From an uncultured Kiritimatiellota bacterium (GTDB taxonomy: Bacteria; Verrucomicrobiota; Kiritimatiellia; RFP12; UBA1067): 64,000 bases of DNA. Location: assembly GCA_934635225.1 (NCBI GenBank), contig CAKTYZ010000005.1, positions 62,001-126,000 of the forward strand, written 5' to 3'. Within the stretch, counting starts at the first letter, position 1, and each line of letters starts with the position of its first letter. The notes under the pieces were generated by a model. That model had not been told where the DNA came from, ran no database searches, and was given only the letters and a program-made list of their open reading frames with translations. Both the position numbers and the translations under genes were made by a program. This document shows, in pieces, positions 17,063 through 25,493 of this stretch.

Positions 17063-18568
17063 TCATCCGAGCCGCATCCAGTCCGAGCGAATCGAACGCC
17101 CCGCGTTTCCCCAGCAGTCGAAGGGCACCACAAGGAACCGCACGTCACGGTTGCGCGGGATCACATCGCCGCGAAAGGCGCACGTGCACGCTTCCGTGTC
17201 AAGCGACTCCGGCTGGAGCCCGTTCGGCGAGAAGACGCGGCTCTCGGCCAGCACGCGCCGCGTGTCGCCGTCGCGGATTTCGCACCGGACGCCGAAGTCA
17301 TACGCCCGCACGGGCGAGCCCGTCGCCATCGTCACGGGCGGGAATGTGACGACGACCTGCTCGCGCGGCGCCTTGTCGTCCCAATAGCCGTCGCGCGCGC
17401 GGCGATGCCCGTTCGCCACGCGTGTCGCCGAGACCGACGCGCCGGCGGCGAACTGAGGCGACGTCGCGGCGGCCGCAGCGGCGCGCGCCTTAAAGTCGTA
17501 CTTCGCCACGCCCTTCTTCGGCACGGTTCGGCCGCCCTCCAGCGGCACGACCCAGTCCGGACCGAGGGACAGGCCCCGCGTCCAGTCACGCCGCTCGAAC
17601 GTGATCCTGTCGTCGTAAACGCGCATCAGCAGCCCCTGCCGGACGCTGTGGACGTCGATCTTCGGCATCTCCATCGGCGGATCGCGGTTGAAGTCGGCGA
17701 TGCAGAACCCGTTCTCGCGTCCGGGCGGCGTGAACTCATGGCCGCGCGCACAGGAGCAGTTCACCGCCGTGAACGCGCCCTGCCAGATCGACCGCTCGTC
17801 GGTCAGCGACTGATGCGTGTGGCCCGTCAGAGCAAGGCAGTTCGGGTAGTTCTTCAGCGTACCGTAAGTAAGGCCGCCGTCGTGCCAGAGCTCCCATTTG
17901 GTGCCGCCGAGCAGCCACGTCGCGTTCGTCGTGTCCTCCACGCTCTCGTGCTGGACATAGAAGAACGGACGGTTGCGCGGCAGGTCGAGCGTCGGAAGAA
18001 ACTCCGGCAGCGGCGTTCGCTCGTTTCCGAATCCCTTCGCGTACTTGTGCCCCTGCTCGTCTCCGAGAATGCTCATCCAGTTGCGCAGCACGAACGAATA
18101 CCCCTTTACCGTCTTGACGCGGATCGGCTTGTAGTCCTCGCCGAACAGGCGGTGCCAGACCTCCTGCTTGCGCCAGTGGAACGCCAGTTCCTTCGACTCG
18201 TCGAACGTCTTGAACGTGTTGCCGGCGAAAGCGTCCTCGTCATGGTTTCCCGTGACGAAGAGCTTCTCGATCCGCGTGCCGTCCGAACGCCGGTCTTCCG
18301 GGAACACGCGGTTCCAGGTGCGGGCGACGGCCTCGAACTCGCTCGTGCGGCTCGTCGTCGTGAGGTCGCCCGCGATCAGCACGGCATCGACCTTGTGCGC
18401 ATCGTAGAACCGCAGCGCCGCTTCGAAGAAGTTCGCGTTGTCGTCGCGCGTGACGTGGATGTCGGAGAGAACGCCGACGACCAGATTTGGCCGCGACTGC
18501 GCCGCCCGCGCCATTCGCGGCAGGACCGCCAGCCCTGTCGCACCGAAGAGAAATTGACGTCTGTTCAT
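17063..18568 (-). CDS. exported calcineurin-like metallophosphoesterase
   Basis: This is a 501-residue enzyme with a twin-arginine-type leader (MNRRQFLFGATGLAVLPRMARA), so a folded metalloenzyme is probably exported by Tat. All metallophosphoesterase motifs are present: SDIH, IAGDLTTT, GNHDE and GHTHQ. They bind two metals for phosphoester hydrolysis. A C-terminal domain of about 150 residues is beta-rich. The start has an AAAGGGG ribosome site and follows the LamG-like gene by 20 bases; the stop overlaps a possible upstream ATG of the next gene. The shared operon suggests removal of phosphate or sulfate-like groups from a glycan or nucleotide substrate outside the cytoplasm, which is inference. 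Confidence 0.85.
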   Translation of the reverse strand: MNRRQFLFGATGLAVLPRMARAAQSRPNLVVGVLSDIHVTRDDNANFFEAALRFYDAHKVDAVLIAGDLTTTSRTSEFEAVARTWNRVFPEDRRSDGTRIEKLFVTGNHDEDAFAGNTFKTFDESKELAFHWRKQEVWHRLFGEDYKPIRVKTVKGYSFVLRNWMSILGDEQGHKYAKGFGNERTPLPEFLPTLDLPRNRPFFYVQHESVEDTTNATWLLGGTKWELWHDGGLTYGTLKNYPNCLALTGHTHQSLTDERSIWQGAFTAVNCSCARGHEFTPPGRENGFCIADFNRDPPMEMPKIDVHSVRQGLLMRVYDDRITFERRDWTRGLSLGPDWVVPLEGGRTVPKKGVAKYDFKARAAAAAATSPQFAAGASVSATRVANGHRRARDGYWDDKAPREQVVVTFPPVTMATGSPVRAYDFGVRCEIRDGDTRRVLAESRVFSPNGLQPESLDTEACTCAFRGDVIPRNRDVRFLVVPFDCWGNAGRSIRSDWMRLG

Positions 18569-18941
18569 CTTTTTGCCCCTTTCCTGTCTCAGCGGATAAT
18601 GAAGAAGCAGCCGGCCCGGTCAAGACGGACGGAACCTTCGCCCGTCACCCAGTCGCAGTCCGACGCCGAATAGGTTCCAGGCGTCTGCCGGACACCCTCG
18701 ATGACGCCTCGGAGGAAGCGGTGTTCGACGCCGTTCATGACTTTCAGCGTCGCGCCACGCACCAGATCGACGGACGTCGAAGCGTCAAACTTGTCCGCCC
18801 GGTCAATGACAAAGTTGACGGCATCAAGCGCGAGAATGGCCTTGTTCGGCAAGGCGCCCGCGCCGTCCGTCAGCACGTCTACCCTGCTATCCGGCGAATA
18901 GGCCACGCGCAAGTTCTCGATCGTCGCCTCAGTCGTTCGCC

Positions 18942-19108
18942 CGCCCGAATCCGTCGTGAACGCGAGATACGCCGTCTCGCCGCCGCAAAGGGAGACGAGA
19001 TCGACGCCCGCCCACGTGCGCGTGAACACGACCGGCGAGCCGTCCTGGTCCTGCGTGAGGGTCAGCGTGACGGTCTGCGCCGCCGCGTCGCTTTCGAGGA
19101 CAAGGCCG
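18942..19108. repeat. copy A of an intragenic duplication
   Basis: This 167-bp stretch is nearly identical to 19873-20039 (offset 931 bp), with only a handful of differences. It encodes the LTLTQDQDGSPVVFTRTWAG part of the second LamG-like domain. Confidence 0.85.
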
Positions 19109-19872
19109 AACTTCCGCACCGCTGTCTGCTGCGTGGCCGCATCATACGGATTGAAATAGATCAGCGGATCCGTCGTGGCCTTCTCGACCCAAGCGCCGTC
19201 AGTTCCGATTCTGTAGCTTCCGATTTCGGAATGATGGTTCACGAAGCCGACGGCGAAGCTGTTCCGGATCGGGTTCCCGGACGCATAGCCAAGCGCATCC
19301 GTTCCAGCCCAGTCGGCCTTGGCTTCCGCGCCGCGCGGGTCGTTGTGCAGCACGAGCGCGAACCCCCAGGCGCCAACGCCGCCCATCGTCACGTCGCCGG
19401 AGATGCGCATCCTCCCCGCAAGGCCGAATCGGATCTTGACGCACGGTCAAGGCCGAGTGATTCCCTTTGGACGAACCGACGTAGAGGCTCGATTCGCCCG
19501 CGAACGGCGACCGGGTCTCGGTCGCGCCGTCTTTCCCCGCGCAGACGTAGAACCACGCGTCATCTGCCGCGGAAACCACGACGTCAGCCGGCAATCCGCT
19601 CGTGACGCGCACGTCGCCCGCCGCCGAAAACACGCCAAGCGAACACGCCTGATTCGCCGCGCCGACGTTCTTCAGCGTCAAGGCCGTCGCGGACCGCGTG
19701 GCCTCCGTGCGCGCGGCAACGACCATCGTCCCGTTCGCCGTCGGGACATCGAGGACGAACGTCGGCGTTGCTGTCGCGACCTTCAGCGACTTCAGGAACG
19801 GCGTCGCCTCGGTCGCCGCGTCCAAGGCGTAGTCAATCCTCAGAGCCGAGACCTCGACGACCGTCGTGCGCC

Positions 19873-20039
19873 CGCCTGAATCCGTCGTGAACGCGAGATA
19901 CGCCGTCTCGCCGCCGCAAAGGGAGACGAGATCGACGTCCGCCCACGTGCGCGTGAACACGACCGGCGAGCCGTCCTGGTCCTGCGTGAGGGTCAGCGTG
20001 ACGGTCCGCGCCGCCGCGTCGCTTTCGAGGACAAGGCCA
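19873..20039. repeat. copy B of an intragenic duplication
   Basis: Partner of 18942-19108. The identity here is much higher than in the rest of the two domains, suggesting recent gene conversion or strong conservation. Confidence 0.85.
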
Positions 20040-20835
20040 AACTCGCGCACGCTCTCCGTCGTGCCGTCATACGGATTGAAGTAAATCAGCGGATCCGTCG
20101 TGGCCGTCTCCGTCCAGGCACCATCCTTCCCGATTCGATACTGGCCGATCCACGCGGACGGATCGTTCTTGTCGTAGAAGTTCACGAAGCCCACGGCAAA
20201 ACTGTTCCGAATCGGGTTCCCGGACGCATAGCCAAGCGTCGCACCGCCCTTTTGGTCGGCCTTCGCCGCATAGCCGCGCGGGTCGTTATGCAGGACCAAG
20301 GCGAATCCCCAGGAACCCGATCCTGACATCCGCACGGTTCCGCTGATTTTCATGCGCCCGACCAGCGCAACGGGCATCGTGCGCGCCGTCACCGTCGCGA
20401 GATTCCCCTTGTTCGCGAACCCTGCGTAAATGCCATCCGTGCCCGCATACGGCGTGTGCGAAACGCTCCCGCCAGATGAATCCGTGCCCGCGTAATGCCA
20501 TAGGCCATCGTCCGGCGACACGGTGACGGTCTCCGGCAAGGTGCGCGTAAATGCAAGGGAACCGTCTTCGTAGACAAGATCGACGTCTTTCGCCGCCGTA
20601 TCGGTCATCACCAGCCGCCCTGCGCCGCACTTGACGACCGTGCGCCCTGCCAATTCAGCAAATTCGCCAGCGGTCGGACATTGCGTCTCTCCTTCAGGGA
20701 TGTTGAAAACGACAGAGGCTTCTGCCGAGGCGTTCAAGACCCGTGCGAGGCCAAGAGCCAACGCAATCGTTTTATAGCTCATTTTAGCACATCTTCTTCT
20801 TTGATTGTTGTGAGTTATGAGTTAAGGACAATCGG

Positions 20836-20844
20836 ATTATACCA
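20836..20844 (-). promoter_or_regulatory. extended -10 promoter for the LamG-like operon
   Basis: The minus strand reads TGGTATAAT, 53 bases before the ATG at 20782. An AGAAGAAG ribosome site lies in the leader. Confidence 0.7.
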
Positions 20845-20939
20845 TATTTCTGTCCGCCTGTGTCGCTGAAAGCTTCACCGCGCTCGGCGCGGGGGGCTTC
20901 TCCGCATCACAAAAGCCTTCCCTCTATGGTGCGAAAAGA

Positions 20940-21093
20940 GAGTGAACGCGTTCTCCAATCCAAATGAACGCGTTCTCTCCATCAAGTGAACGCGTTCTCC
21001 TGCATAAGTGAACGCGTTCATTCACTCAAGAGAACGCGGTCACTTGCACAAGAGAACGCGTTCGTTTAGGTAAGAGAACGCGTTCTCTTGCCG
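20940..21093. repeat. array of seven palindromes with exact 22-bp period
   Basis: GAACGCGTTC occurs at 20944, 20966, 20988, 21010, 21032 (one T to G change), 21054 and 21076: six consecutive steps of exactly 22 bp. Units extend toward an 18-bp palindrome AAGWGAACGCGTTCWCTT with 4-bp gaps; the last copy is a perfect 18-mer. The array fills the divergent gap (20783-21247) between the LamG-like operon and nagB. Two more copies with the same 22-bp step lie at 53024 and 53046. It is not a CRISPR array, because the gaps are only 4 bp. Confidence 0.9.
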
Positions 21094-21160
21094 CTGGCGA
21101 CAAGGATGGACACGGCTTAGACAACGACAGCACGCGCACCCAGCCATGGGAGACGGCCCA

Positions 21161-21189
21161 TTGACGATGGGAAGCGATTCTGCTATACT
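21161..21189 (+). promoter_or_regulatory. sigma-70 promoter of nagB
   Basis: TTGACG at 21161-21166 and TATACT at 21184-21189 are separated by 17 bases. This is the only promoter in the window with an obvious -35 box. Confidence 0.75.
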
Positions 21190-21247
21190 GTCACATATCT
21201 CCAAAAACAACCCTATAGACAAGGGAAATCAACGAAGGAAACCTGAA

Positions 21248-22027
21248 ATGGAAGTCGTAATCTGCAAAACAAAAGAGGAAGCCTCAAAACTTGCGGCGGA
21301 CATGATCACCGCGCAGGTCAAGAAGAACCCGAAGACCGTACTTGGCCTTGCGACAGGCTCGACGCCCGTCCTCATGTACACGGAGATGGCAAAAGCCGTC
21401 AAGGCGAAGAAAGTCTCCTACAAGCAGGTGAAGAGCTGGAATCTCGACGAGTATTACGGGCTTCCGGGCACGCATGAGCAGAGCTATCGCCACTTCATGA
21501 ACGAGAACCTCTTCAAGAAGATCGACATTCAGATCAAGAATACGCATGTGCTCAACGGCCTCGCCAAGGACCCCGTCAAGGAATGCAAGGCCTACGAGAA
21601 GCAGATCAAGACCGCCGGCGGCATCGACCTGCAGGTTCTCGGCATCGGCTCCGACGGGCACATCGCGTTTAACGAGCCGGGCACATCGCTCCAGAGCCGC
21701 ACCTCCATCGTCTACCTCACCCCCTCGACGGTGAAGGACAATGCCCGCCTTTTCTTCAATGGCGACATGAAGGCCGTTCCGAAAAGCGCGCTCTCAATGG
21801 GCGTCGGGACGATCTGCGAAGCGAAGAAGATCGTCCTTCTGGCGTTCGGCGCGAACAAGCAGGATGCGGTCAAGGGTTGCGTCGAAGGCCCGATGACCCA
21901 GTTCTGCACGGCATCCGCACTTCAGGCGCACAACGACTGCTGGATCTTCTGCGATGAAGCCGCCGCGAAGAAGCTCACGCTCAAGAAGTATTACCAGTGG
22001 CGCAGCGCCACGAAACTCGGGCTCTGA
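21248..22027 (+). CDS. nagB: glucosamine-6-phosphate deaminase
   Basis: This is a 259-residue enzyme converting glucosamine-6-phosphate to fructose-6-phosphate and ammonia in amino-sugar catabolism. The family motifs are all present: VLGLATGSTP near the N-terminus, WNLDEYYGLP, QSYRHFMNENLF and the catalytic GIGSDGHIAFNEPG. Length is typical. The ATG at 21248 has an AAGGAA ribosome site 7 bases upstream and lies about 50 nt after the predicted transcription start; the longer frame from 21146 would start before the promoter. A zinc-ribbon gene follows after four bases. The upstream palindrome array could bind a regulator, which is inference. Confidence 0.97.
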   Translation: MEVVICKTKEEASKLAADMITAQVKKNPKTVLGLATGSTPVLMYTEMAKAVKAKKVSYKQVKSWNLDEYYGLPGTHEQSYRHFMNENLFKKIDIQIKNTHVLNGLAKDPVKECKAYEKQIKTAGGIDLQVLGIGSDGHIAFNEPGTSLQSRTSIVYLTPSTVKDNARLFFNGDMKAVPKSALSMGVGTICEAKKIVLLAFGANKQDAVKGCVEGPMTQFCTASALQAHNDCWIFCDEAAAKKLTLKKYYQWRSATKLGL

Positions 22028-22031
22028 TTTC

Positions 22032-22259
22032 ATGGAACCTACTTACACCAGCTTCCTCTGTGGCAAATGCCACACCGAGATCCAGGCCTCGCTGGACATG
22101 GTCGGCCAGGAAACCGAGTGCCCCGCGTGCGGTGCGCAGATCCGCATTCCCGAACCGGATTCGGACGGCGTCGTCCGCCACGGCCCGGAAGACGACGATC
22201 CTGACGCCATCCAGGCGATGAAATCACGAACGATTCGCATCGAATTGGGAGACCTCTGA
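22032..22259 (+). CDS. small zinc-ribbon protein
   Basis: This is a 75-residue protein with two CxxC pairs (CGKCHTE and CPACGAQ) spaced like a zinc ribbon, followed by an acidic tail. The fold is common in PVC bacteria as a short MJ0042-like or FmdB-like ribbon, with no known specific role. It starts four bases after nagB and is followed by the nuclease gene with a one-base gap, so the three genes are one operon. I do not recognise a function. Confidence 0.75.
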   Translation: MEPTYTSFLCGKCHTEIQASLDMVGQETECPACGAQIRIPEPDSDGVVRHGPEDDDPDAIQAMKSRTIRIELGDL

Positions 22260-22260
22260 G

Positions 22261-23289
22261 TTGAAGAAGCGTCGCAAAGGGAAGGCCAAGGCATCCGCAC
22301 GGCGCCGCGCTCGCGCGTGCAGCATCGCGCTGCTGATCGTCCTTGCCGTTTGGGGCGGGTGCGCGGAATGGTTTGTCCATCATCCGCGCGCTTGGCTCAA
22401 CCGCAAGTTCGAGACCCTTCCCGAAGCGATTACGCTTCCGCTCTTCTGGCTCGGCAACCCGCTTGCCGACTTCACGGACGCCCTCGGGTGGACGGGACAT
22501 GACGCCGTCTACGAATATGACATCGAGGCCCCGTCGGGGCAAGTGTTCTTCGCGGGGCCGCCGGTGCGCGTCGGCGCGCCCGCGCCGAAGGACATCCGCA
22601 TCCTCCGACGCGGCGAGTTCGCGATCGGCTGGTCCGATTCGCTGCGGCATCCGGTCTGGTGCGCCTATCATGTGAAGCCGCACGCGCGCTTCGAAGCCGG
22701 AAAGCGCCCGTCGTTCCGCTGCGACCCCGCCGTTCCTGCCGCGCCACGCCCCGACGACTACACGAAAAGCGGCTATGACCGCGGGCACATGACCCCCAAT
22801 TACGCCATTGCCACGCGCTACGGCGACGAGGAGCGGCGAAAGACCTTCCTCATGTCCAACATCGCCCCGCAGACGCCCGCGCTCAATCGCGGCGTCTGGC
22901 GCGAGGTCGAGCATCGCATCGCGGACCTCTGGACCGCGCGCTATGGCGAAATCTGGGTAATCGTCGGGTGCATCTCGTCGCAGTATGGCCGCGAGACGCT
23001 CGGCGCGACGGACATTGACGTGCCGACGGACTTCTACCAGGTCATCCTCGCGCAAGAAGGCATGGACGTGCGTGCGCTGGCGGTTCTCTTCCGCCAAGAC
23101 GTGACATGGCGCGAATGGCCCGCGCGCAACATCATCTCAATCGACGAACTCGAACGCTTGACGGGGCTTGACTTCAACCCCGAACTGCCCGCGTTCATTC
23201 AGGACCCGCTTGAAGCCGAGACCCCGTCCCGCCTTTGGCCGATCCGCGTCCGCGACATCTTCGGCCTGTTCTCGCTTCGCTTCCTGTGA
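22261..23289 (+). CDS. secreted or membrane-anchored DNA/RNA non-specific endonuclease
   Basis: This is a 342-residue protein with a very basic N-terminus, then one membrane segment or uncleaved signal (IALLIVLAVWGGCAEWFV), then a NUC1-type endonuclease domain. The signature is YDRGHMTPNYA (catalytic His), followed by SNIAPQTPALNRGVWREVE, where the first Asn is the Mg ligand in this family. It should cut DNA and RNA outside the cytoplasm. I take TTG at 22261 as the start, since GGGAGA lies 9 bases upstream and no nearby ATG keeps the basic N-terminus. It meets the converging purH-like fusion stop-to-stop. Confidence 0.85.
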   Translation: MKKRRKGKAKASARRRARACSIALLIVLAVWGGCAEWFVHHPRAWLNRKFETLPEAITLPLFWLGNPLADFTDALGWTGHDAVYEYDIEAPSGQVFFAGPPVRVGAPAPKDIRILRRGEFAIGWSDSLRHPVWCAYHVKPHARFEAGKRPSFRCDPAVPAAPRPDDYTKSGYDRGHMTPNYAIATRYGDEERRKTFLMSNIAPQTPALNRGVWREVEHRIADLWTARYGEIWVIVGCISSQYGRETLGATDIDVPTDFYQVILAQEGMDVRALAVLFRQDVTWREWPARNIISIDELERLTGLDFNPELPAFIQDPLEAETPSRLWPIRVRDIFGLFSLRFL

Positions 23290-25446
23290 TCAGACCTTGA
23301 TCTTGCCCGACGCCGTGCGCAGAAACGGCGTCTTCCGCACGACGACCGTCTTGATGCGCTTGTAGACGGGAAGCTTCAGGTTCAACACGCCTACGGCCTC
23401 GCGTATGGCCTCCTCGGACGCTGAGCCGTAGACCTCCGCACGGATTTCGCGCGTTTCGCCCTCGCCGGAGACGACAACCTCGTCAATCCCGGGAATCGCA
23501 AGCATCAGGGCCTCCAGTTCCTCCGGCGCGACCTTCTTTCCGCTTGACAGGACAATCGTCCGCGTCAGGCGTCCCGTAATCCAGACAAAGCCCTCGTCGT
23601 CAATGCGCCCGAGATCGCCCGTGTGGAGCCAACCATCCGCGTCGATTGCCTTGGCCGTCTGCTCAGGGGCCTTGTAATAGCCCTTCATCACCGCAGGGCC
23701 GCGAATCAGGAGCTCGCCAGCCTCGGAGACCTTCGTTTCCACCAGCGGATACTGCGCGACGCGACCAGCGCAACCGACGCGCGGCTCGCCCGACGACGGA
23801 CCGACCGAATAGATGGCCGTCGTCTCGGTGAGGCCATAGGCGCCGATCACCTTCACGCCCTGCTGCGTCAGAAGATCGTAGACGCGACGGGAAATCGGTG
23901 CGCCACCAACAAGAATCCAGTCGATCGGCTGACCCAAAGTCGCCTCGGCGCTCGTTCCGCGCTGCGCGATCTTCTTTGAGAGCAGCTCGGCAATCGCAGG
24001 AACGAGCGCGATGTAGTTCGCGCGGAAACGTTCCACCGCGTCATACACGCGCCGGAAATCGGGACACACGCCCAGCGCAACGCCCTGCGAGAGGAAGTAG
24101 TAGGAGACACAGCATCCGTAGATGTGGTGCAACGGCAGAAGCATGAGCGTGCGACCGCCCTCTTTCACGTCCAGCGACGCGGCGTAAGACGCCGCATACG
24201 CCTCGATGCCGGAAATCGTCAGCTCGACGCCGCGCGGGACGCTCGTCGTGCCGCTCGTGAACATGATCATCGACACGCGGTCCGTGTCGATCTCGTCCTC
24301 TTCCCAGATGCTCTTCTGCGAGGAGAACAGTCCGCGCACCTTGTCCAGGAAGCGTTCCGTCTTGACGGAACCAAAGCCGCCCGTCTTGAGATCCGGACAA
24401 AGCGCGCGCACCGCATGCGCCTTCTCGCCGTAAAGAGCCGAATAGATGAGCACGCTCGACTCCGTGAAGCGAATGCGCGAGGCAATCTCCTCGGGCGTGA
24501 GATTCACGTCCACGGGAATCACCGTCGCACCCGCGAACATGATCGCGACATGAGAGACGAACCATTCGTAGGAATTCTCGCCGAGAAGCATCACCTTCTC
24601 GCCCAACGCATAGCGACGCACGAGCCTCACGACGAAGTCGACGTCATCCGTAAACTGCCGCCATGTGATCGGCAGGGAGCGGTCACCCGAAGAGACGAGA
24701 AACGCCGGCAGGTTCGGGCGCTCCTGACGGAACCTCTTGAACGTCTTGAAAAGCGAGAACCGCGGCGGCTCGCACGTGTAGGTCTCCTTGACGTCTTCCC
24801 ATGTGCGCGTCGTGAAGAAACGAGCGATCGCCGTGTCATACTCGGCCGTATGGGCGAAAGCCTTCTTCATGAGCCTGAAACGCGTATCGAGGCCGAGCGT
24901 CCCGGCGTGCGCCTCCAGCTCGTTGACGAGATTCGGATAGTCAAGCGGGTCGGTGACAGACGCAACGCGCAGATAGTTCTTTGCCGACGCGCGCACCATG
25001 CAAGGGCCGCCGATGTCGATGTTCGTGCGGGCCATCTCGGGCGTCACGCCCTTCTTCGCAACCGTCTCGCGGAAGGGATAGAGGTTCACGACAACCATGT
25101 CGAACGGATGCGCCGAAAGGCGCCGCAGGTCTGCCTGATGCGCATCGTTGTAGGTCTCGGAAAGAAGGCCGAGGTAAATCTTGAAATCAAGCGTCTTCAC
25201 GAGCCCGCCTTGCATCTCCGGCTGGCCCGTATAGTCCGAAACGGCGACAAGCGTGTCTTTCGCCGCATCGCCGAGAATCTCCTTCACCTTCACGTAGGTT
25301 CCGCCCGTCGAGTAGATCTTCACGCCCGGGCACGCCTTCACGAGTGCCGGCACAAAGGATTCAAGCCCCGTCTTGTCCGAGACGGACATCAACACGTTCT
25401 TGACTGCGACACGGTTGTCGATTCGGGTGACAATGTTCAACGCCAT
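23290..25446 (-). CDS. fusion of an IMP cyclohydrolase (PurH N-terminal) domain with an AMP-forming acyl ligase
   Basis: This is a 718-residue protein in one uninterrupted frame. Residues about 12-210 are the MGS-like IMP cyclohydrolase half of PurH: LMSVSDKTG, VSDYTGQPEM, VVVNLYPF, NIDIGG and AFAHTAEYD. Instead of the AICAR transformylase half, residues about 225-718 form a complete ANL-superfamily adenylating enzyme: MIMFTSGTTSVPRG, GAYGLTETTA, GWLHTGDLG and a C-terminal Lys in RTASGKIKV. In the PurH part the usual RVKTLHP loop reads LVKTLDF, so an active-site Arg and the HP pair are changed, while the Lys, Tyr and Asp positions remain. A GGAGG ribosome site precedes the ATG. The substrate of the ligase half is unknown. 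Confidence 0.85.
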   Translation of the reverse strand: MALNIVTRIDNRVAVKNVLMSVSDKTGLESFVPALVKACPGVKIYSTGGTYVKVKEILGDAAKDTLVAVSDYTGQPEMQGGLVKTLDFKIYLGLLSETYNDAHQADLRRLSAHPFDMVVVNLYPFRETVAKKGVTPEMARTNIDIGGPCMVRASAKNYLRVASVTDPLDYPNLVNELEAHAGTLGLDTRFRLMKKAFAHTAEYDTAIARFFTTRTWEDVKETYTCEPPRFSLFKTFKRFRQERPNLPAFLVSSGDRSLPITWRQFTDDVDFVVRLVRRYALGEKVMLLGENSYEWFVSHVAIMFAGATVIPVDVNLTPEEIASRIRFTESSVLIYSALYGEKAHAVRALCPDLKTGGFGSVKTERFLDKVRGLFSSQKSIWEEDEIDTDRVSMIMFTSGTTSVPRGVELTISGIEAYAASYAASLDVKEGGRTLMLLPLHHIYGCCVSYYFLSQGVALGVCPDFRRVYDAVERFRANYIALVPAIAELLSKKIAQRGTSAEATLGQPIDWILVGGAPISRRVYDLLTQQGVKVIGAYGLTETTAIYSVGPSSGEPRVGCAGRVAQYPLVETKVSEAGELLIRGPAVMKGYYKAPEQTAKAIDADGWLHTGDLGRIDDEGFVWITGRLTRTIVLSSGKKVAPEELEALMLAIPGIDEVVVSGEGETREIRAEVYGSASEEAIREAVGVLNLKLPVYKRIKTVVVRKTPFLRTASGKIKV

Positions 25447-25493
25447 CTGCTACCTCCGTACGGTCTGAAAGAAAAACGAAGACGGTCCGCGAA

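Larger units (their letters stand above)
18589..20782 (-). pseudogene. exported two-domain LamG/concanavalin-like protein, interrupted by a frameshift
   Basis: Reading from ATG 20782 gives a signal peptide (SYKTIALALGLARVLNASAEA) and a domain of about 220 residues. This domain contains GSWGFALVLHNDPRG, DPLIYFNPYD and LTLTQDQDGSPVVFTRTW. After a linker a second copy begins, but near 19430-19445 the frame moves by one base and the second domain continues in another frame to the stop at 18589. No slippery heptamer is visible there, so this is either a real -1 mutation or a sequencing indel. Repaired, the protein would be about 730 residues. It resembles lectin-like sugar-binding domains. Its C-terminus, DRAGCFFIIR, resembles that of the leucine-rich-repeat protein ending at 55654. 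Confidence 0.75.

Noticed and set aside
19430..19445. Programmed -1 frameshift
   Set aside because: There is no X-XXY-YYZ slippery heptamer or following strong hairpin; mutation or sequencing indel is simpler.
20940..21093. CRISPR-like periodic array
   Set aside because: The unit is a palindrome of 10-18 bp with 4-12 bp between; there are no spacer-length unique segments and no cas genes.
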